Shown: positions 13,301-23,040 of the stretch, in pieces | Position numbering within the stretch: the stretch's first letter is position 1 | Layout of the letters: the number at the start of each line of letters is the position of its first letter | Assembly (NCBI GenBank): GCA_964019055.1 | Contig: OZ025211.1 | Location: forward strand, 7,752,400-7,816,399 | Length of the DNA stretch: 64,000 bases | Source: Anthopleura xanthogrammica | Taxonomy: Eukaryota; Cnidaria; Anthozoa; Actiniaria; Actiniidae | Reading direction: 5' to 3' | The notes under the pieces: model-generated | What the model saw: the letters and a program-made list of their open reading frames with translations, nothing else | Databases searched by the model: none | What the model was told of the DNA's origin: nothing | Made by a program: the position numbers and the translations under genes

Positions 13301-16300
13301 GGAGGGAGAGGGAGGGTGTGGTCGAAAATGGGAGACGCTTCTTTTCAAGCCCAAGAATCGTACATTTTGATTGATTCTTTTTTTTAGCTTATTCTTTGTA
13401 GGATTGGCCTTGAGATCATGAAGAAGACTTCATATCGCAATCCCTACCCATTCCAAGACATCAGGAATATTGTCCATGAATACTGTGAGGTAATCTTATT
13501 ATCCATTCCACTTACTATGTATTGATCAGGGTTCCCACGGTCATGGTAAAGTCAGAGAATTCTGACTGAATTTTTTTCAAGGTCAGGGAATTTTGATTTT
13601 GGTCAGTGAATTTTCGCAATTTACCCAAAAGTCAGTGAAAAGTAAGGGAATTTCGGTCAGCCTTTAAAAACCGTTTTAAATTCGGAATTCTTGGTTGACT
13701 TCCTGTGGTTGAACTACAATTTTTCGTAAAATAAGTGCATAACGTGGTCAGTTAAAAATGGTTTTTGGTCAGGGAAATGTCAGGGTAAAGTCAGGGAGTT
13801 TTATTTTTCCAAATGAGTGGGAACCCTGGATGCTACTACCACAAGAAGGCGTAGTCAAGCGGTTGAATTCTGACTGATAGTCCAGATGCTTGACCCACTT
13901 TCATATCAATGCGGTGCGGCAAAGATGAGCTGAGTAACCGACAGAGACTTGGTGCGCCCATGCGCTGTTTTTCTTTTACTTCTCAGGCATACAATAGCCA
14001 CTGAGAAAAGTAGGCCGAATTCTGGACTAACCAGCTTATTGATCAATGCCCTGAACTTACCGCACATTAAACTATGCATCTTGTATTATGTAGGATGCTT
14101 CTGATAAAACAGCACCCAATTGTCAACAACGACTTCTTCGTCTGATGAAAAACCCCAAGAATGTCACCACCATTAATGTTTGTGTGGCAGAGTATTCTTC
14201 TAGCAAGGTATTGTGTATGACACGGAAATGATATGTGGATTAATGAGGGGTGGGGGAGGTTCACTTTTGAAACATGCCAATTTTACACCCCTCAGAGCTT
14301 TTGTTCCCCATCTTCTTAAAGAAATCCTAGTTGGGAGGAGGGTTCACTGCTCCCTTAAATCCGCCACATCAGAAATGAAAGCCATTTTGGAGCATTCTGA
14401 CTAGTTGTTAATGTCCTTGTATTTCTTATTCATTTTGCAGGAATTCTTGGGACTGGACAACCCAGAACTGCCCTTTTCCGAGACTTTCCACTCTCTTGTA
14501 GCTAGATTAATCGAGCTCTCAAGGTAAAGATGTTTGCATCACTCTATATATATAAAACATTCCCAGTCACTAATAAGTGTTCACTTTATATTCTGATAAT
14601 CCATGAATCAGCATAAGTCTGCCCGGCGATACACGCTCCAACTTTTTTTGTGTGCTAGAAGTGCAGTTTTTGGTTTCTTGTAGCATTTCCTGTGCGAGAG
14701 GAATTTTTAGTGTATAACATGTCTTGAAAAGCTACGGACACACGGTGCAACATTTCGTGCAATGATGCAGGCAATCGATGTTGCAAGCCATGTTACTGAA
14801 TTAGAAAACAATTGTACACAATGTTGCATCATGTGTCCGCGCAACACTGTATCACAACAATGAGAAATTTGCATTAAACTCCAATATTTGAACTTTTCTC
14901 TACACCACTAAGAGAATGCCACGCGCGTGTGCCAGTGGACTTTAAAGACGCTGCAACAAGATTAAAGTTGCGTTGTCAAGTAGAGCAGCTTTCGTATGAC
15001 TATGAAAAACTTAAGGCACGGACCGCGCCTTCCTGTGACCGTGTCAGTGCCGTGCCGTGCATGAAGACATTCGACATTCGGTACCGTGTCCGTAACTGTG
15101 CCTTGTGCCGTGACTTTTCACATTAATACGAAATTATCTCTATGAGAATAAACTACACTACGTGTAACGACGTGCTCTCATACATGTCATCATGCATTCT
15201 GTAATGTTGTCAGGACGCGAGTTGCTTGTTTGGAGGACACATCGCAATTGTCGTCAACTCTGGATGAATTATACGAAAGGTTTTATGTACAACGGCTAAC
15301 TCTTCCTAGAGAGGTATGTTGAACAGTCAAAACTTGATAAATGTCTGTAACTCATCTTGAACAGTTGATACACACCAAGTATCAGGTCACGTGGTCATCA
15401 GCGTGTCATTCACAGTTGAGATAACCAATGAACATTTAAGCCTGGTTTTCACTGGTGACGGAAACACAAACGCAAGTAAAAGAACAAGAAAAAGGAAACA
15501 TTTTACACATCCTTGTGCTTGTACTTAAAGTATGCCTGTGCTTGTGTTGACTGTATTTTCACAATGAAATAAGGTCGTACTCTTGTGCTCACGTCGCTAG
15601 TGAAAACCGCAAACCAGCCTTTACGGATACAATTTCCTTAATGCTGTCTTTCATGTTTGCTAACCGTAGTGGCAAAAAATACGGGGGGTGGGGGAGGGTG
15701 GGGGTTGAGGGACGCTGTGCGCTACTGATGCACCACCTCCTTGACCCATGGCATCATATAAGCTAAGAAAGGGTCTTCCTTAATCGGCTTTATTTCAGGT
15801 ATTGCCACTTACTGCAGATATTGCCGTTCTTGGGCCTCCTATCAAAGCAGTTAGGGATATTCGTGTGTCTGTAGCAAGAGACGTCATTCAGGTGAGTTTC
15901 GCTGATCCTCAAATAACATGACAACCAAAAGCCCATTAGACTTGAATAGGAATCATAATATCAGTCATGTCACCAAAATGAAAACTAAAGTGATATCTTG
16001 TTTCTTTACCAACAGATGGCATGTCATTCAGAGCAAGCCAAGTACAATCATTTAGGAATCTTCAAACTGTTTGATGAGTTGAATATGGTTAGTACTTGAA
16101 TAGACCTCATCGGCTTGGGTGTAATGTTGTCCCATTTCAGACCACGTGTCATTCCCCAGAGTATCATTTCATTGTTTAACGGTTGCGCATGAGAACATAC
16201 ATGAATATGGATACAACTCAAACAAAGAATCTTATTCTCAAGAGAATGACACGTGGTCTGAGATGGGATGAGGTCTATAGTGCCCCACGTAGAAGTAAAA

Positions 16301-19300
16301 ATATATAAAAAACGAAAATCTGAATCCAGGGTGGTGTAGTACTAGTGCACTCGCCTCTCACCCCTGAGGTCTCTGGTTCGTATCCTGGACTGGATATGCC
16401 ATGTGAGCAAGTTTGTTGGACCTCTCCCTTGACTTGAGGGTTCTTCTCCGATTTCCTCCCTCCGCAAAACCTGACACGCTAAATTCCAATTCCACTTGTG
16501 ATTTAGTTGTGCCCTGACTTAGATTACCAAAGAATTTGTTTCAGGTTTCGACAATGTGGAAGGAAAAATAGAAACAGTTGCTATTATTTGCTTATGTTTT
16601 TTTTTATTGCACATTTAGGACGAAAAGGAGGAAGCCTTTGTAGAACTGCAGAAGACTGGTTTGATTATTAGAAGGGTTAGTTAGAATACGCCTATTATAT
16701 TAATTAAGAGAGAGAGAGGGAGAAAGGGATGGAGGGAGGGAGAGAGGGAGGGAGAGAGGGAGGGAGAAAGGGATGGAGGATGGGAGGGAGAGAGGGAGGG
16801 AGAGAGGAATGGAGGGAGGGAGGGAGGGGGAGAGCCGTTTCTTATAGCTCTATATACAGTGCTTCTAGTTTTTGTCCGCTCATAGGACATTGGAGTGAGA
16901 GGGGCCTCTTGGGTAAATTAGCCTGCGTAGCGGCTCATTTAGTGTCTTTTCTTTTTACACTCTGCAGAAAGACTTGTCCTCCGTGACGAATCTTCGAAGA
17001 ACATTGCCGTTTGCGCCAATATCCGTCCAGCTATCCTACATGTAAGAATAAATAATGTAACGACACAACACCGCAACTAAAATTATATAATTGTATTGAA
17101 CTTATGTTCAAATGTCAGCGTCTCATCCAACAGGAGGCGTATTTATGACTTCGTCACGCACTACGACTCTCAGAATCCTTTGCGCACTCTCTTTCGTCGG
17201 TCAATTAATCAGGAAAAGTCTTAGTTTTCTTACGAGGCAAAAAATGGCAGATTCAGCAAAGACGACGCGCACTGCGCGTGCCGTTGATGTGAGATCGAGC
17301 GTCTAATTTGCTCAATCTGTCTAAAAATAGAAAAGAAAGAAGATATATGAATCATTCTGGCATTCTTTTCTAATTCTCTACGGTTATTTTATTATTTATG
17401 TTTCTGTACATCAGATGCGCCGCACTGTTTTGACTACCGTTAACCAAATTTTTCAAATAGCCAAAAAGGCTAGGCATCTTGATCAAAGAAGTGCTTATGA
17501 GTCGTTGTAAGACTCATGTTGTATCAACTATTTGTGTCACCAACCCCAAAAAATTGTTAATTACAACCAGGCTTTCGATCTCCGCGGTCATCTTCAGGGT
17601 TAAATCATCGTCATTTCAATCAACCCAAAATCGTCATTACAAATTTGATGACATACCAGAATGGCTTCTTCTTCTTCGAAAACACAACAGCATTGAAGAT
17701 AACTGTCCATACTAGACATCCAGTTTGTTGATGTTATAAATGTCCTTTCATTTGTATTTCAGATACAACCAGCACTTCAAGCCCAAAGGTACTCAACCAA
17801 GTACTTTCGACGAATCCATTCAGTTTCTTAGACAGCTCAATAAATCATCAGAAGAGGCGTCACCACAGGCTCGCCCAACGCATATCAAGTTGTCCGAGGA
17901 AAAGGTTGTTGGTGGTGATATTGCTTGTATCCTGTCATTGCTTACAGTTAACAAGGTTTGGATTCAATGCTTTGAATTTTTTGAATCATACGTCCTGAAA
18001 TTTTTCCTTTCCTTTCCTTTGTTTTCCTTTTCTTTTAGTTTCGTTTCGTTTCCTTTCTTTTCCTCCCCTTCCCTTTCTTTTTTCTTCCTTTCCTTTCTTT
18101 TCCTTTCTTATCCTTTCCTTTTCTTTCGTTTTTCTCCCTTTTGTTTCATTTCGTTTCCCTTCCATTTCGTTTCCTTTCCTATGGCATCTCCTTTAACTTG
18201 TATTATTACTGTTTGCTGGTCTGCCGAAAGTAACTAAGTCATTAGCATCCTTGTTTCCTTTTATGCCCGTTTACCTGAAGGTATAGGGTGACCTTTACTG
18301 CTAGGATTACCTCTTGTTTTTAGCGTCAAGGAAAATAAAAGGCATGTCCCTAGCACCAGCGACTCCCTACCTTCATGTAAACCAAGCGTGTTGTTTCTTC
18401 TCAGATAACTATGGAGTTCCACATTCCCGACGAAGTACTGCAAACAGATGAAAAGCAGGAAATCAATCTGCGCACAAAGAAAAAGTCCACCGTCCAAAGA
18501 AAAAGTTCTTTACCGTCTTCTTTAATCAGTCTGAAACAGCTTTCTTCAAAACATAAAAAAGTGGCAAAGAAAGGCGAATCAATCGAAGGTAAAGTGGATA
18601 ACAGGCCGAAACCCAATGTCAAGAAAGCAAGAAAAACTGTGAAGAGAAAGTCAGAGAGTGAAAAACCTGGTAGTATAGAGGAAGGTTGTAATGACAAAGC
18701 AGAGCGCAGTGTCGAATTATCGGAGGATGGGACAAAAATAACAAATAGGAATGAGAAGAAGACATCAGGAAGTGAAGACACCGATGGTGAAGGATGGAGT
18801 AAACAAGAAAGCGCAAAGAAATTAACAAAAGTTGGGGCTGCAGAGGCCAAAGAAACAGGGAAACCCGAAACCAAGCAAGATGGTTCTGGAGAAGACAGTG
18901 TTAAAAACAAACCAGCGCTCAATCATAACACTGACAGTATCTCTTTGACTGTGCACGAGTTTGTTAAGCCCAAAGCGATGTCCAAGGAGAAGCCAAACGA
19001 GAAAGACAACCCACAGGAAGGAGTGGTCGTAGAGGCACAAAAGGAGGGTCCTGCCGAAGTGATTCAAGTTAATGGCACTTCGAGTGACATAGAAAGCCAA
19101 GCATCTATTAAGCAAGTAAAAGATAAACAGAGAAAACGAAAAACGGATAAAAAACTGGAAAATGTACAAGGAGGAACTGGGACAAACGAGGACACAGAAG
19201 ATGAGGCACTAGAAGACCCTTTTGTGAATAACCAATCATTACTGCACTGTAAATTTAGTACCACCCTTGATCTGTCATCCATGGATCACAAACTTTTCAC

Positions 19301-22300
19301 CCCTGTATATTATCCTGACGCACCCAGCACCCCTTCTATTGATGCAGATAAAACCACTATATCTAAGACACTCAAACGAGTGGGAAGAATGAAGAGCAAG
19401 GGTCTGACTGCACCTATCCTGTTAACCAACTCTAGCGAAGTTGCTTTAATCAATAACTGCTCATTATTTGTTAGACCAAAGGTCACCAGTGGTAGCCAGG
19501 GTAACGTCTGTGACATTGACGTTCCCATGGATACTCAAGGAAGTGACCAATCGTCTGATATTTTGGCTCCACGCTCACTTGAAGTCATTCTTAAAAACCC
19601 TCCAACACTGGATGCATATTTAAATGTCAATAATGGGTTCAATGGAATTGATATACAACTTTGCACTTTAATATGGGAAGCAGCCAGTGAGATGAAAGGA
19701 CTAGGAACATCCAAGGCATTGCTTAAGGTATTTCGATTTTCATATTGTGTATTTTCTTGATCTGTGTGCAGTGTTGCTTCTATCCTCTTGACCCAATGAT
19801 AGTGGAGTGGTTAGGAGAAGTTGTGCGAAAGCTACTCCACAGCACCTAAATTCGTGGATCAAAATATAAAGTAGTTGTTCAAAGTGCATGCATCACGTCT
19901 GCATGCTGCCGCATTTTTTAGCATCTTTACGGTGGCATTGTTTGTCCTCCGAACCGAAACCATGATAAGCAAAACATCGTATACAAGTTCGGTTATGAAA
20001 AGACAAGAGAAAGAGTAAAAATAAAAGATAAAAAAGTGAAAGAATAAGAGTGACAGATGATTCAACAGTCCAACTCTTCAGGTGCGGACACAGGATGCAA
20101 TTTTACATGCGACGTCGCAAAAACTAGATCGCTACGTGTGACCACCTGTAAGACGTTGTATTCACACGGTGAGGTTCGTCGCATGCGACGTCGCAAAAGT
20201 AGAACTCGTTTCTACTTTTTGCGACGTCGCATGCAACGTCGCACGGGTGGTCACACGATGCGATTTCTAATTTTTGCGGAGTCACATGCAACGTCGCACG
20301 AAAAAAATCGCATCTTGTGTTCGTTTCTTTCTTGTAGTCAAATGTTTAACTTCAGTGCTTTTCTTTTTTCTAAGCAAATATTTCAAGAAAAGAAAGTGGT
20401 CCTGGATCAGGCTTCGTATTCGTTAGAACAACACTTGAAAAAACTCTGCGATGCCAACCTGGTAAGAAGCTCTTATTTCCTTTAATTCTCATGGGAAGGG
20501 ATGCAAGACACTAATATTCATATCATGTATATTTGTACCATTGTAGTTGTTACAGGCTGGAAACTTTGAGAAACGATATGTGTGTCCAAGCTTCGCTAGA
20601 AACTGGTGCATTGATTTCATGAAGGTTTGTCTTTTGTTAAAGTTGTTACTGTTCTTTTTAGCCCACATTATTAAATAGCTAAAATTTGGTTACAGAGCAA
20701 CATTGCCATGCCCACAGAAGGCAACAAAGATGATTCCTTAGAACCTGATGGCATTCCGCCAACAACATCAGCAACAAGTGAATCTATGAACCCAGATACT
20801 TCTTTGCAGACTGAAGCAGAGGAAATAACGGTATCAAATGGTGAGGTTGCAACAACTGAATCGTTGACTGCACAACCTGCAGCAACGATGATGACTGCTG
20901 TCCAGGAAGTGACAACTGATCCAGTGACTACACAACCAGTGGCATCTGCTGCAACACCATCAACTACTGTCCAGGAAGTGACAACTGAGCCAGTGACTAC
21001 ACCACCAGTGGCATCTGCAGCAACACCATCAACTATTGTCCAGGAAGTGACAAGTGAACCAGTGACTACATCACCAGTGGCATCTGCAGCAACACCATCA
21101 ACTACTGTCCAGACAGTGACAACTGAGCCAGTGACTACATCACCAGTGGCATCTGCAGCAACACCGTCAACTACTGTCCAGGCAGTGACAACGGAACCAG
21201 TGACTTCGCAACCAGTGGCATCTGCAGCAACACCATCAACTACTGTCCAGGAAGTGACAACTGAACCAGTGACTACAGCGTCTCCTCTGGTAGCATCATC
21301 TGATGTTCAGGCTTTGACATCTGAATCACTTATCATTACAACAACACAATCAGCAGACACAGGATTATCATCATCATCATCATCATCAGTCGTTGAAATG
21401 GCAAGAGATGAAAAGCCAGAAAAATTGACACCAACAGAAATACAGTCTGCAAGCTTGACCGAGACAGTGCAGGGTTCATCTAAAGAAGAAACTAGTAACT
21501 CAAGTACAATAAACCCTGACACACTCACCAGGTAATAACCATGCCATGTGCTGTAAGTCTTTTTGGGTAACTTTAAGTTGTATGGAAGTCCTCAGATTCA
21601 CAACAGAAGGCCTCTGAAAGAGGATTTTCAATCTAAAGTTTCTGTTTTTTTCCTTCTCTAAATCCAGACCGTCAGGGGAGTCAGTAGCTATCCTATGTCG
21701 ACCATGGTTAGAGATAAATGGAAAAATCAACACAGTGTTCTTGAAGTCTGTTATTTCTGCAATATTGTCCGATATTATGAGTAAACCTGGAATCAGTCAA
21801 GTAAGTATTACAAGGTACTTTTGACAGTTTCATCCATTCGACATACATGTACACAACTGGCAGAATTCTGAATTTATGGCTTTAGAGATCAATTTATTTA
21901 ATTGGTGTGCAATGATGCAGTAACTGCAGTTCTTACATCCATTCTTAAATGTTCTCCGACTTTTGACTACATCCAGACAGTCCAGCTTGTGCTTTGGCTT
22001 CAAGAGTCTTCTATCCGAGACCAATTTATTTCTTTAAGGGTGGGGTGGGAGTAGCACATATTAGTACATAGTGTGGTAACGTCCTCAATGTCATGTTCTT
22101 TCTTCTTGCAGGTTTACATCGCTAAAAAATATGTGAACATAATAAGACCAGTTTATTTTACTGAACTTCTTGAGGTATGCATGTGCATGAGATAGTTTTA
22201 AAGAACCTTTAAGGGATTCAAAATATAATATGGGCCTTTACTAGCTTGCTTGAATGACCCAGTTTCAAGTCCACTTGAAACCTGTTCTGTTACTCAAGCG

Positions 22301-22907
22301 AAAATGAAAAGTTTCTTAGGATTGTCTTAATTTTGTTTTTCTTGAATGCCATTATTCCAACAATACTATTGGTTTTTTTAGTACCTCCTATCAATTGGAT
22401 GCGTCACCAAGCATACTCTATCTGTGAAAAAACCTTCAAGCCTCTTTTCAACTCCAACAGTTACACAAGGCAAGTAAAATATAATACATGGATTCACTTA
22501 TGTGTATCATTGTGAGATCAGACTTATAACCATTATCATTGAAGTGCAATGGGTGAAGTTTGATGTCTTGTTTGCAAAGTTGCATTCTGGTGGCCATCAT
22601 TCAAAATACTTTTTTTACAAACTGGTACTTGGGTCTAATCTTTGGCATATTTCTTTTACTTTTGAGCCGTTTAAACTTTGATCATAAATATGAGGCATGT
22701 TTTTTAAACCAATAAAATCATTGTCAGTTTTTTAATTGACAGCCATCAAAATGCAAGTTTGCAACCGAGACTCAAGCTTTGCAGGTCACACTTCAATGTT
22801 GAATTTTATATATTTTTTATCTTTCAGATGCAGAAACGATTATTTATTATTTGCCTGTGGTGGACTGTATTGTCACTCTTGCCAATGCAGTTAAAAGTTG
22901 GTCTTGA
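292..22907 (+). CDS. GTF3C1: General transcription factor 3C polypeptide 1 (TFIIIC largest subunit), 5' end missing
   Basis: TFIIIC220 recognises the B box of tRNA-type promoters and helps bring TFIIIB and RNA polymerase III to the gene; it acts in the nucleus. I assembled 39 exons by GT-AG (one GC-AG) borders. Their summed length, 6642 nt, is a multiple of three and stays open to a TGA at 22905-22907, giving about 2213 residues in the window. Alignment from memory to vertebrate GTF3C1 is collinear throughout: the B-block winged helix (exons 2-3), the acidic run (exon 4), the KMPRLR-like block (exon 14: KFPRMRLLHEYLW), the CLNTPLG-like motif (exon 17: ALNTPLG) and the C-terminal LFSTP...DC motif (exons 38-39). 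Human GTF3C1 is about 2100 residues. About 100 N-terminal residues lie upstream of the window; the excess comes from two low-complexity expansions in exons 32 and 35. The identity is secure; a few exon borders are predictions. Confidence 0.95.
1471..1661. mobile_element. Foldback MITE, family A copy 1 (GTF3C1 intron)
   Basis: Arms 1482-1522 and 1618-1661 are inverted copies: AAAGTATGACCACATTTAAT...CATACTTTTATGCA and TGCATAGAAGTATG...ATTAAATTTGGTCATGC. A second copy lies at 3346-3540 in another intron of the same gene. Confidence 0.75.
1745..1835 (+). mobile_element. tRNA-like SINE fragment
   Basis: TTGGCTCAGTTGGTTAAGC resembles an A box and GGTTTGAGTCCC a B box, about 45 bp apart, but no cloverleaf can be completed, so it is a SINE head and not a tRNA gene. 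Confidence 0.5.
2378..2827. repeat. Minisatellite, unit about 96 bp, 4.6 copies
   Basis: Units start with GTAAAACAAACCTCT at 2378, 2475, 2570, 2667 and 2764. Each contains an internal dyad, TTAAGTGGACACC...GGTGTCCACTTAA, so each could form a hairpin. Intronic in GTF3C1. Confidence 0.9.
3346..3540. mobile_element. Foldback MITE, family A copy 2 (GTF3C1 intron)
   Basis: The ends GATTACAGCGCAATGCACAA and its complement at 3512-3540 extend the inverted repeats beyond those of copy 1. The inner arm sequence (AAAAGTATGACCACTTTTAA) is shared with copy 1. Confidence 0.75.
3795..3890 (+). mobile_element. tRNA-like SINE fragment
   Basis: TTCCTGTAGCTCAGTGG has an A-box form; the following GCTCAAATCCCACCAGG is a weak B box. 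It is followed by TTTTTTTCCGAGGAAAATTT. No intact tRNA fold. Confidence 0.4.
4810..4946. mobile_element. MITE with TA ends, TAGACC family copy 1
   Basis: Terminal repeats TAGACCTCTTGCA and TGCAAGGGGTCTA, with inner arms TTTGGAGG...CCTCCAAA. TA at both edges suggests a Tc1/mariner-type target site. Copies at 5072-5205 and 11779-11851 (partial). Confidence 0.75.
5072..5205. mobile_element. MITE with TA ends, TAGACC family copy 2
   Basis: TAGACCCCTTGCACGTGACC...GACGTGCTGCAAGAGGTCTA. Clearly the same element as 4810-4946, about 125 bp away, so two independent insertions in neighbouring introns. Confidence 0.8.
5888..5986. mobile_element. Palindromic MITE bounded by TTAA
   Basis: TTAA then AGAAATGATACTTATTCG...CGAATAAGTATCATTTCT then TTAA: a 91-bp near-palindrome between two TTAA tetramers, the target site of piggyBac-type transposons. 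Confidence 0.75.
6190..6537 (+). pseudogene. 3' end remnant of a non-LTR retrotransposon (RTE-like)
   Basis: Encodes the C-terminal tail typical of RTE/related LINE polymerases: RLIWLGHVVRM, GRRRPVRQRMRWRD, AAQDRKRWRSFVLALC, then a stop and an (ATG)n microsatellite, the usual 3' end of RTE elements. It is 5'-truncated and sits in GTF3C1 intron 11. The upstream frame joins exon 11 by chance. Confidence 0.7.
6965..6998. repeat. Poly-C run in GTF3C1 intron
   Basis: A long uninterrupted C run. Similar C or G runs occur at 8731-8750, 35180-35199, 43169-43189 and 43601-43617. Their exact lengths may be assembly estimates. Confidence 0.8.
7385..7464 (+). repeat. (CATC)n/(CTCC)n/(CGTC)n microsatellite
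   Basis: Tandem tetranucleotides in a GTF3C1 intron just before exon 14. Confidence 0.9.
7513..17955 (+). CDS. GTF3C1: GTF3C1 exons 14-31: central region
   Basis: Exons: 7513-7893, 8938-9035, 9531-9624, 10260-10443, 11061-11234, 11672-11711, 12175-12317, 12768-12884, 13023-13105, 13388-13489, 14094-14207, 14441-14523, 15214-15313, 15799-15891, 16016-16087, 16619-16675, 16968-17041, 17763-17955. Exon 15 (KLKHTLFKDLP) and exon 17 (the block ending ALNTPLG) match conserved vertebrate blocks. Exons 20-21 are Lys-rich, as in the vertebrate basic linker. In exon 23 the upstream acceptor at 13387 is preferred over the TAG at 13402 because it keeps the LILCRIG motif. Exon 30 ends in LPFAPISVQLSY, matching the vertebrate LPFVPMSYQLS block, and exon 31 continues with ESIQFL. 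Confidence 0.88.
8026..8371. mobile_element. piggyBac-like MITE with TTAA target duplication
   Basis: TTAA (8022-8025), AGGGGCACTTGGATGAAAA ... TTTTCATCCAAGTGCCCCT, TTAA (8372-8375). The terminal repeats are perfect over 19 bp. 346 bp, no coding capacity. Confidence 0.85.
8373..8647. mobile_element. Second TIR element abutting the piggyBac-like MITE
   Basis: The terminal repeat TAAAGAATCCTAGTCAACTA continuing CAATGCACT is perfect over 29 bp with 8619-8647. Its left edge overlaps the TTAA of the preceding element; its right edge is TTAG, a one-base change from TTAA. Confidence 0.75.
9072..9312. mobile_element. MITE with GCAGTTTTCGTATGA ends
   Basis: CAGCAGTTTTCGTATGA at the left and TCATACGAAGACTGCTC at the right are inverted repeats. 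A related element lies at 14984-15137 (GCAGCTTTCGTATGAC...). Confidence 0.6.
9700..10197. mobile_element. Repeat-rich element with about 92-bp tandem units and GTGGGAAACG ends
   Basis: Units GTGGGAAACGT...TTACAGCACG...ACGACATGCCGTAACA...TGGCTTCCCATG recur at 9706, 9902 and 9995. The right end CGTTTCCCACTCTTACGAAA (10164-10186) is inverted to the unit start. The first unit is interrupted by the 95-bp element at 9752-9846. Confidence 0.6.
9752..9846. mobile_element. 95-bp palindromic MITE with perfect 9-bp target duplication
   Basis: TACCCTGGTTCCAGAGGCGC...GCGCCTCTGGAACCAGGGTA is an inverted repeat flanked by CGGTACGAC at 9743-9751 and 9847-9855. A 9-bp duplication fits Mutator-type transposition. 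Confidence 0.85.
10486..10775 (+). mobile_element. tRNA-derived SINE
   Basis: Head GGGTGGCAAGTAGTAGTG...ACTCGCCTCTCACCTCTGAG with B box GAGTTCGATTCCC; body with GAGGGTTTTTCCGGTTTTTC. Shares its head with copies at 10795-10945 and 16325-16545. Confidence 0.65.
10795..10945 (-). mobile_element. tRNA-derived SINE, inverted copy
   Basis: On the minus strand GGGTGGTGTAGCGGTGAGAG CACTCGCCTC matches the head of the SINE at 16325. It lies back-to-back with the plus-strand copy in the same GTF3C1 intron. Confidence 0.55.
11779..11851. mobile_element. MITE of the TAGACC family, left half only
   Basis: ACCCCTTTCACGTGACGTCA...TTTGGAGGACAAAACAAAAT...CTCCTGAGAATTGG matches the left half of 5072-5205; the right half is absent. 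Confidence 0.65.
12325..12755 (+). repeat. Polypyrimidine tract in GTF3C1 intron 20
   Basis: About 430 bp of T/C-rich DNA (TTTCC, CCTTTT units). Several overlapping Phe/Ser/Leu-rich open frames are artefacts of composition. A similar tract fills 18000-18180 in intron 31. Confidence 0.85.
13527..13828. mobile_element. hAT-like MITE with CAGGGTTCCCAC ends
   Basis: CAGGGTTCCCAC at the left and GTGGGAACCCTG at the right. The interior is rich in GGTCAGGGAATTTT and GTCAGTGAA. CAGGG...CCCTG ends fit hAT elements, but I see no clear 8-bp duplication. Confidence 0.7.
14984..15137. mobile_element. MITE related to 9072-9312
   Basis: GCAGCTTTCGTATGAC at the left and a weaker TAATACGAAATTATC at the right; interior with GGCACGG/CCGTGCC inverted segments. 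Confidence 0.45.
15438..15623. mobile_element. MITE with AAGCCTGGTTTTCACT ends
   Basis: AAGCCTGGTTTTCACTGGTG and AGTGAAAACCGCAAACCAGC are inverted. The ends resemble those of 29706-30421 (AAGCCTGGTTCACACTT). Confidence 0.65.
16101..16277. mobile_element. MITE with TA ends, TAGACCTCAT subfamily
   Basis: TAGACCTCATCGG...CAGACCACGTGTCATTC and GAATGACACGTGGTCTGAGA...GATGAGGTCTA form inverted arms with TA edges. The first nine terminal bases resemble the TAGACC family, the interior does not. Confidence 0.75.
16325..16545 (+). mobile_element. tRNA-derived SINE with conserved tail
   Basis: Head GGGTGGTGTAGTACTAGTGC, B box CTGGTTCGTATCC, tail CTCCGATTTCCTCCCTCCGC then GACACGCTAAATTCCAATT. The same tail occurs at 33205-33245 and 58819-58850 (minus) and 61935-61970. 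Confidence 0.7.
16706..16832. repeat. Purine minisatellite (GGGAGGGAGAGA)n
   Basis: About 125 bp of pure A/G on the plus strand directly after exon 29 of GTF3C1. Confidence 0.9.
18405..22907 (+). CDS. GTF3C1: GTF3C1 exons 32-39: expanded C-terminal region and terminal winged helix
   Basis: Exons: 18405-19727, 20375-20461, 20547-20624, 20696-21531, 21668-21800, 22112-22174, 22382-22469, 22828-22907. Exon 32 (441 codons) has a Lys/Glu/Ser-rich insert of roughly 250 residues where vertebrates have a short acidic linker, then returns to conserved sequence (SSEVALINNCSLF). Exon 35 is Thr/Ser/Pro-rich and holds five 23-residue repeats. Exons 36-39 restore the conserved C terminus: CRPWLEINGKINT (vertebrate GRPWRVVDGHLN), LLSIGCVTK, SLFSTPTV and the final VVDCIVTL. 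For exon 34, the acceptor at 20546 is preferred over 20556 because it keeps LLQAGN. Confidence 0.88.
20075..20325. mobile_element. MITE with CGACGTCGC palindromic core
   Basis: Repeated GCGACGTCGCA motifs in both orientations, with outer arms GTGCGGACACAGGATGCAA and CGCATCTTGTGTTCG. Lies in GTF3C1 intron 32. A distant relative may lie at 14735-14860. Confidence 0.6.
20896..21281 (+). repeat. Coding minisatellite in GTF3C1 exon 35 (69-bp unit, about 5.5 copies)
   Basis: Five full units plus a partial one encode variants of VTTEPVTTSPVASAATPSTT followed by VQ and E, T or A, i.e. 23 residues each. Units differ at a few positions only, so the array is young or homogenised. All units are in frame. 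The vertebrate protein is also Pro/Ser-rich here but lacks this repeat as far as I recall. Confidence 0.9.
22470..22827 (+). other. Last intron of GTF3C1 with a GC-AG splice pair
   Basis: The donor reads CAAG|GCAAGT and the acceptor CTTTCAG|ATG. Joining there gives Asp-Ala-Glu-Thr... leading to VVDCIVTL and a stop, which matches the family C terminus. A competing GT four bases downstream (GGCAA|GTAAAA) would shift the frame to a Cys-rich tail unlike the family. The GC donor has the strong flanking consensus expected of GC introns. Confidence 0.75.
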
Positions 22908-23040
22908 GAAATAATCCAAACCACATCCCCATATATACCCCACACATTTTTGGGTAGAAATAATTCATAAACCAAGAATTAAAAAAATTACTAAAAATTA
23001 TAAATTACTGATCAAAATGCAAAGTATTGATATCAAAGGC

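Noticed and set aside
13829..13836. 8-bp target duplication for the hAT-like element at 13527
   Set aside because: Left flank GTATTGAT and right flank GATGCTAC do not match beyond a trivial GAT.
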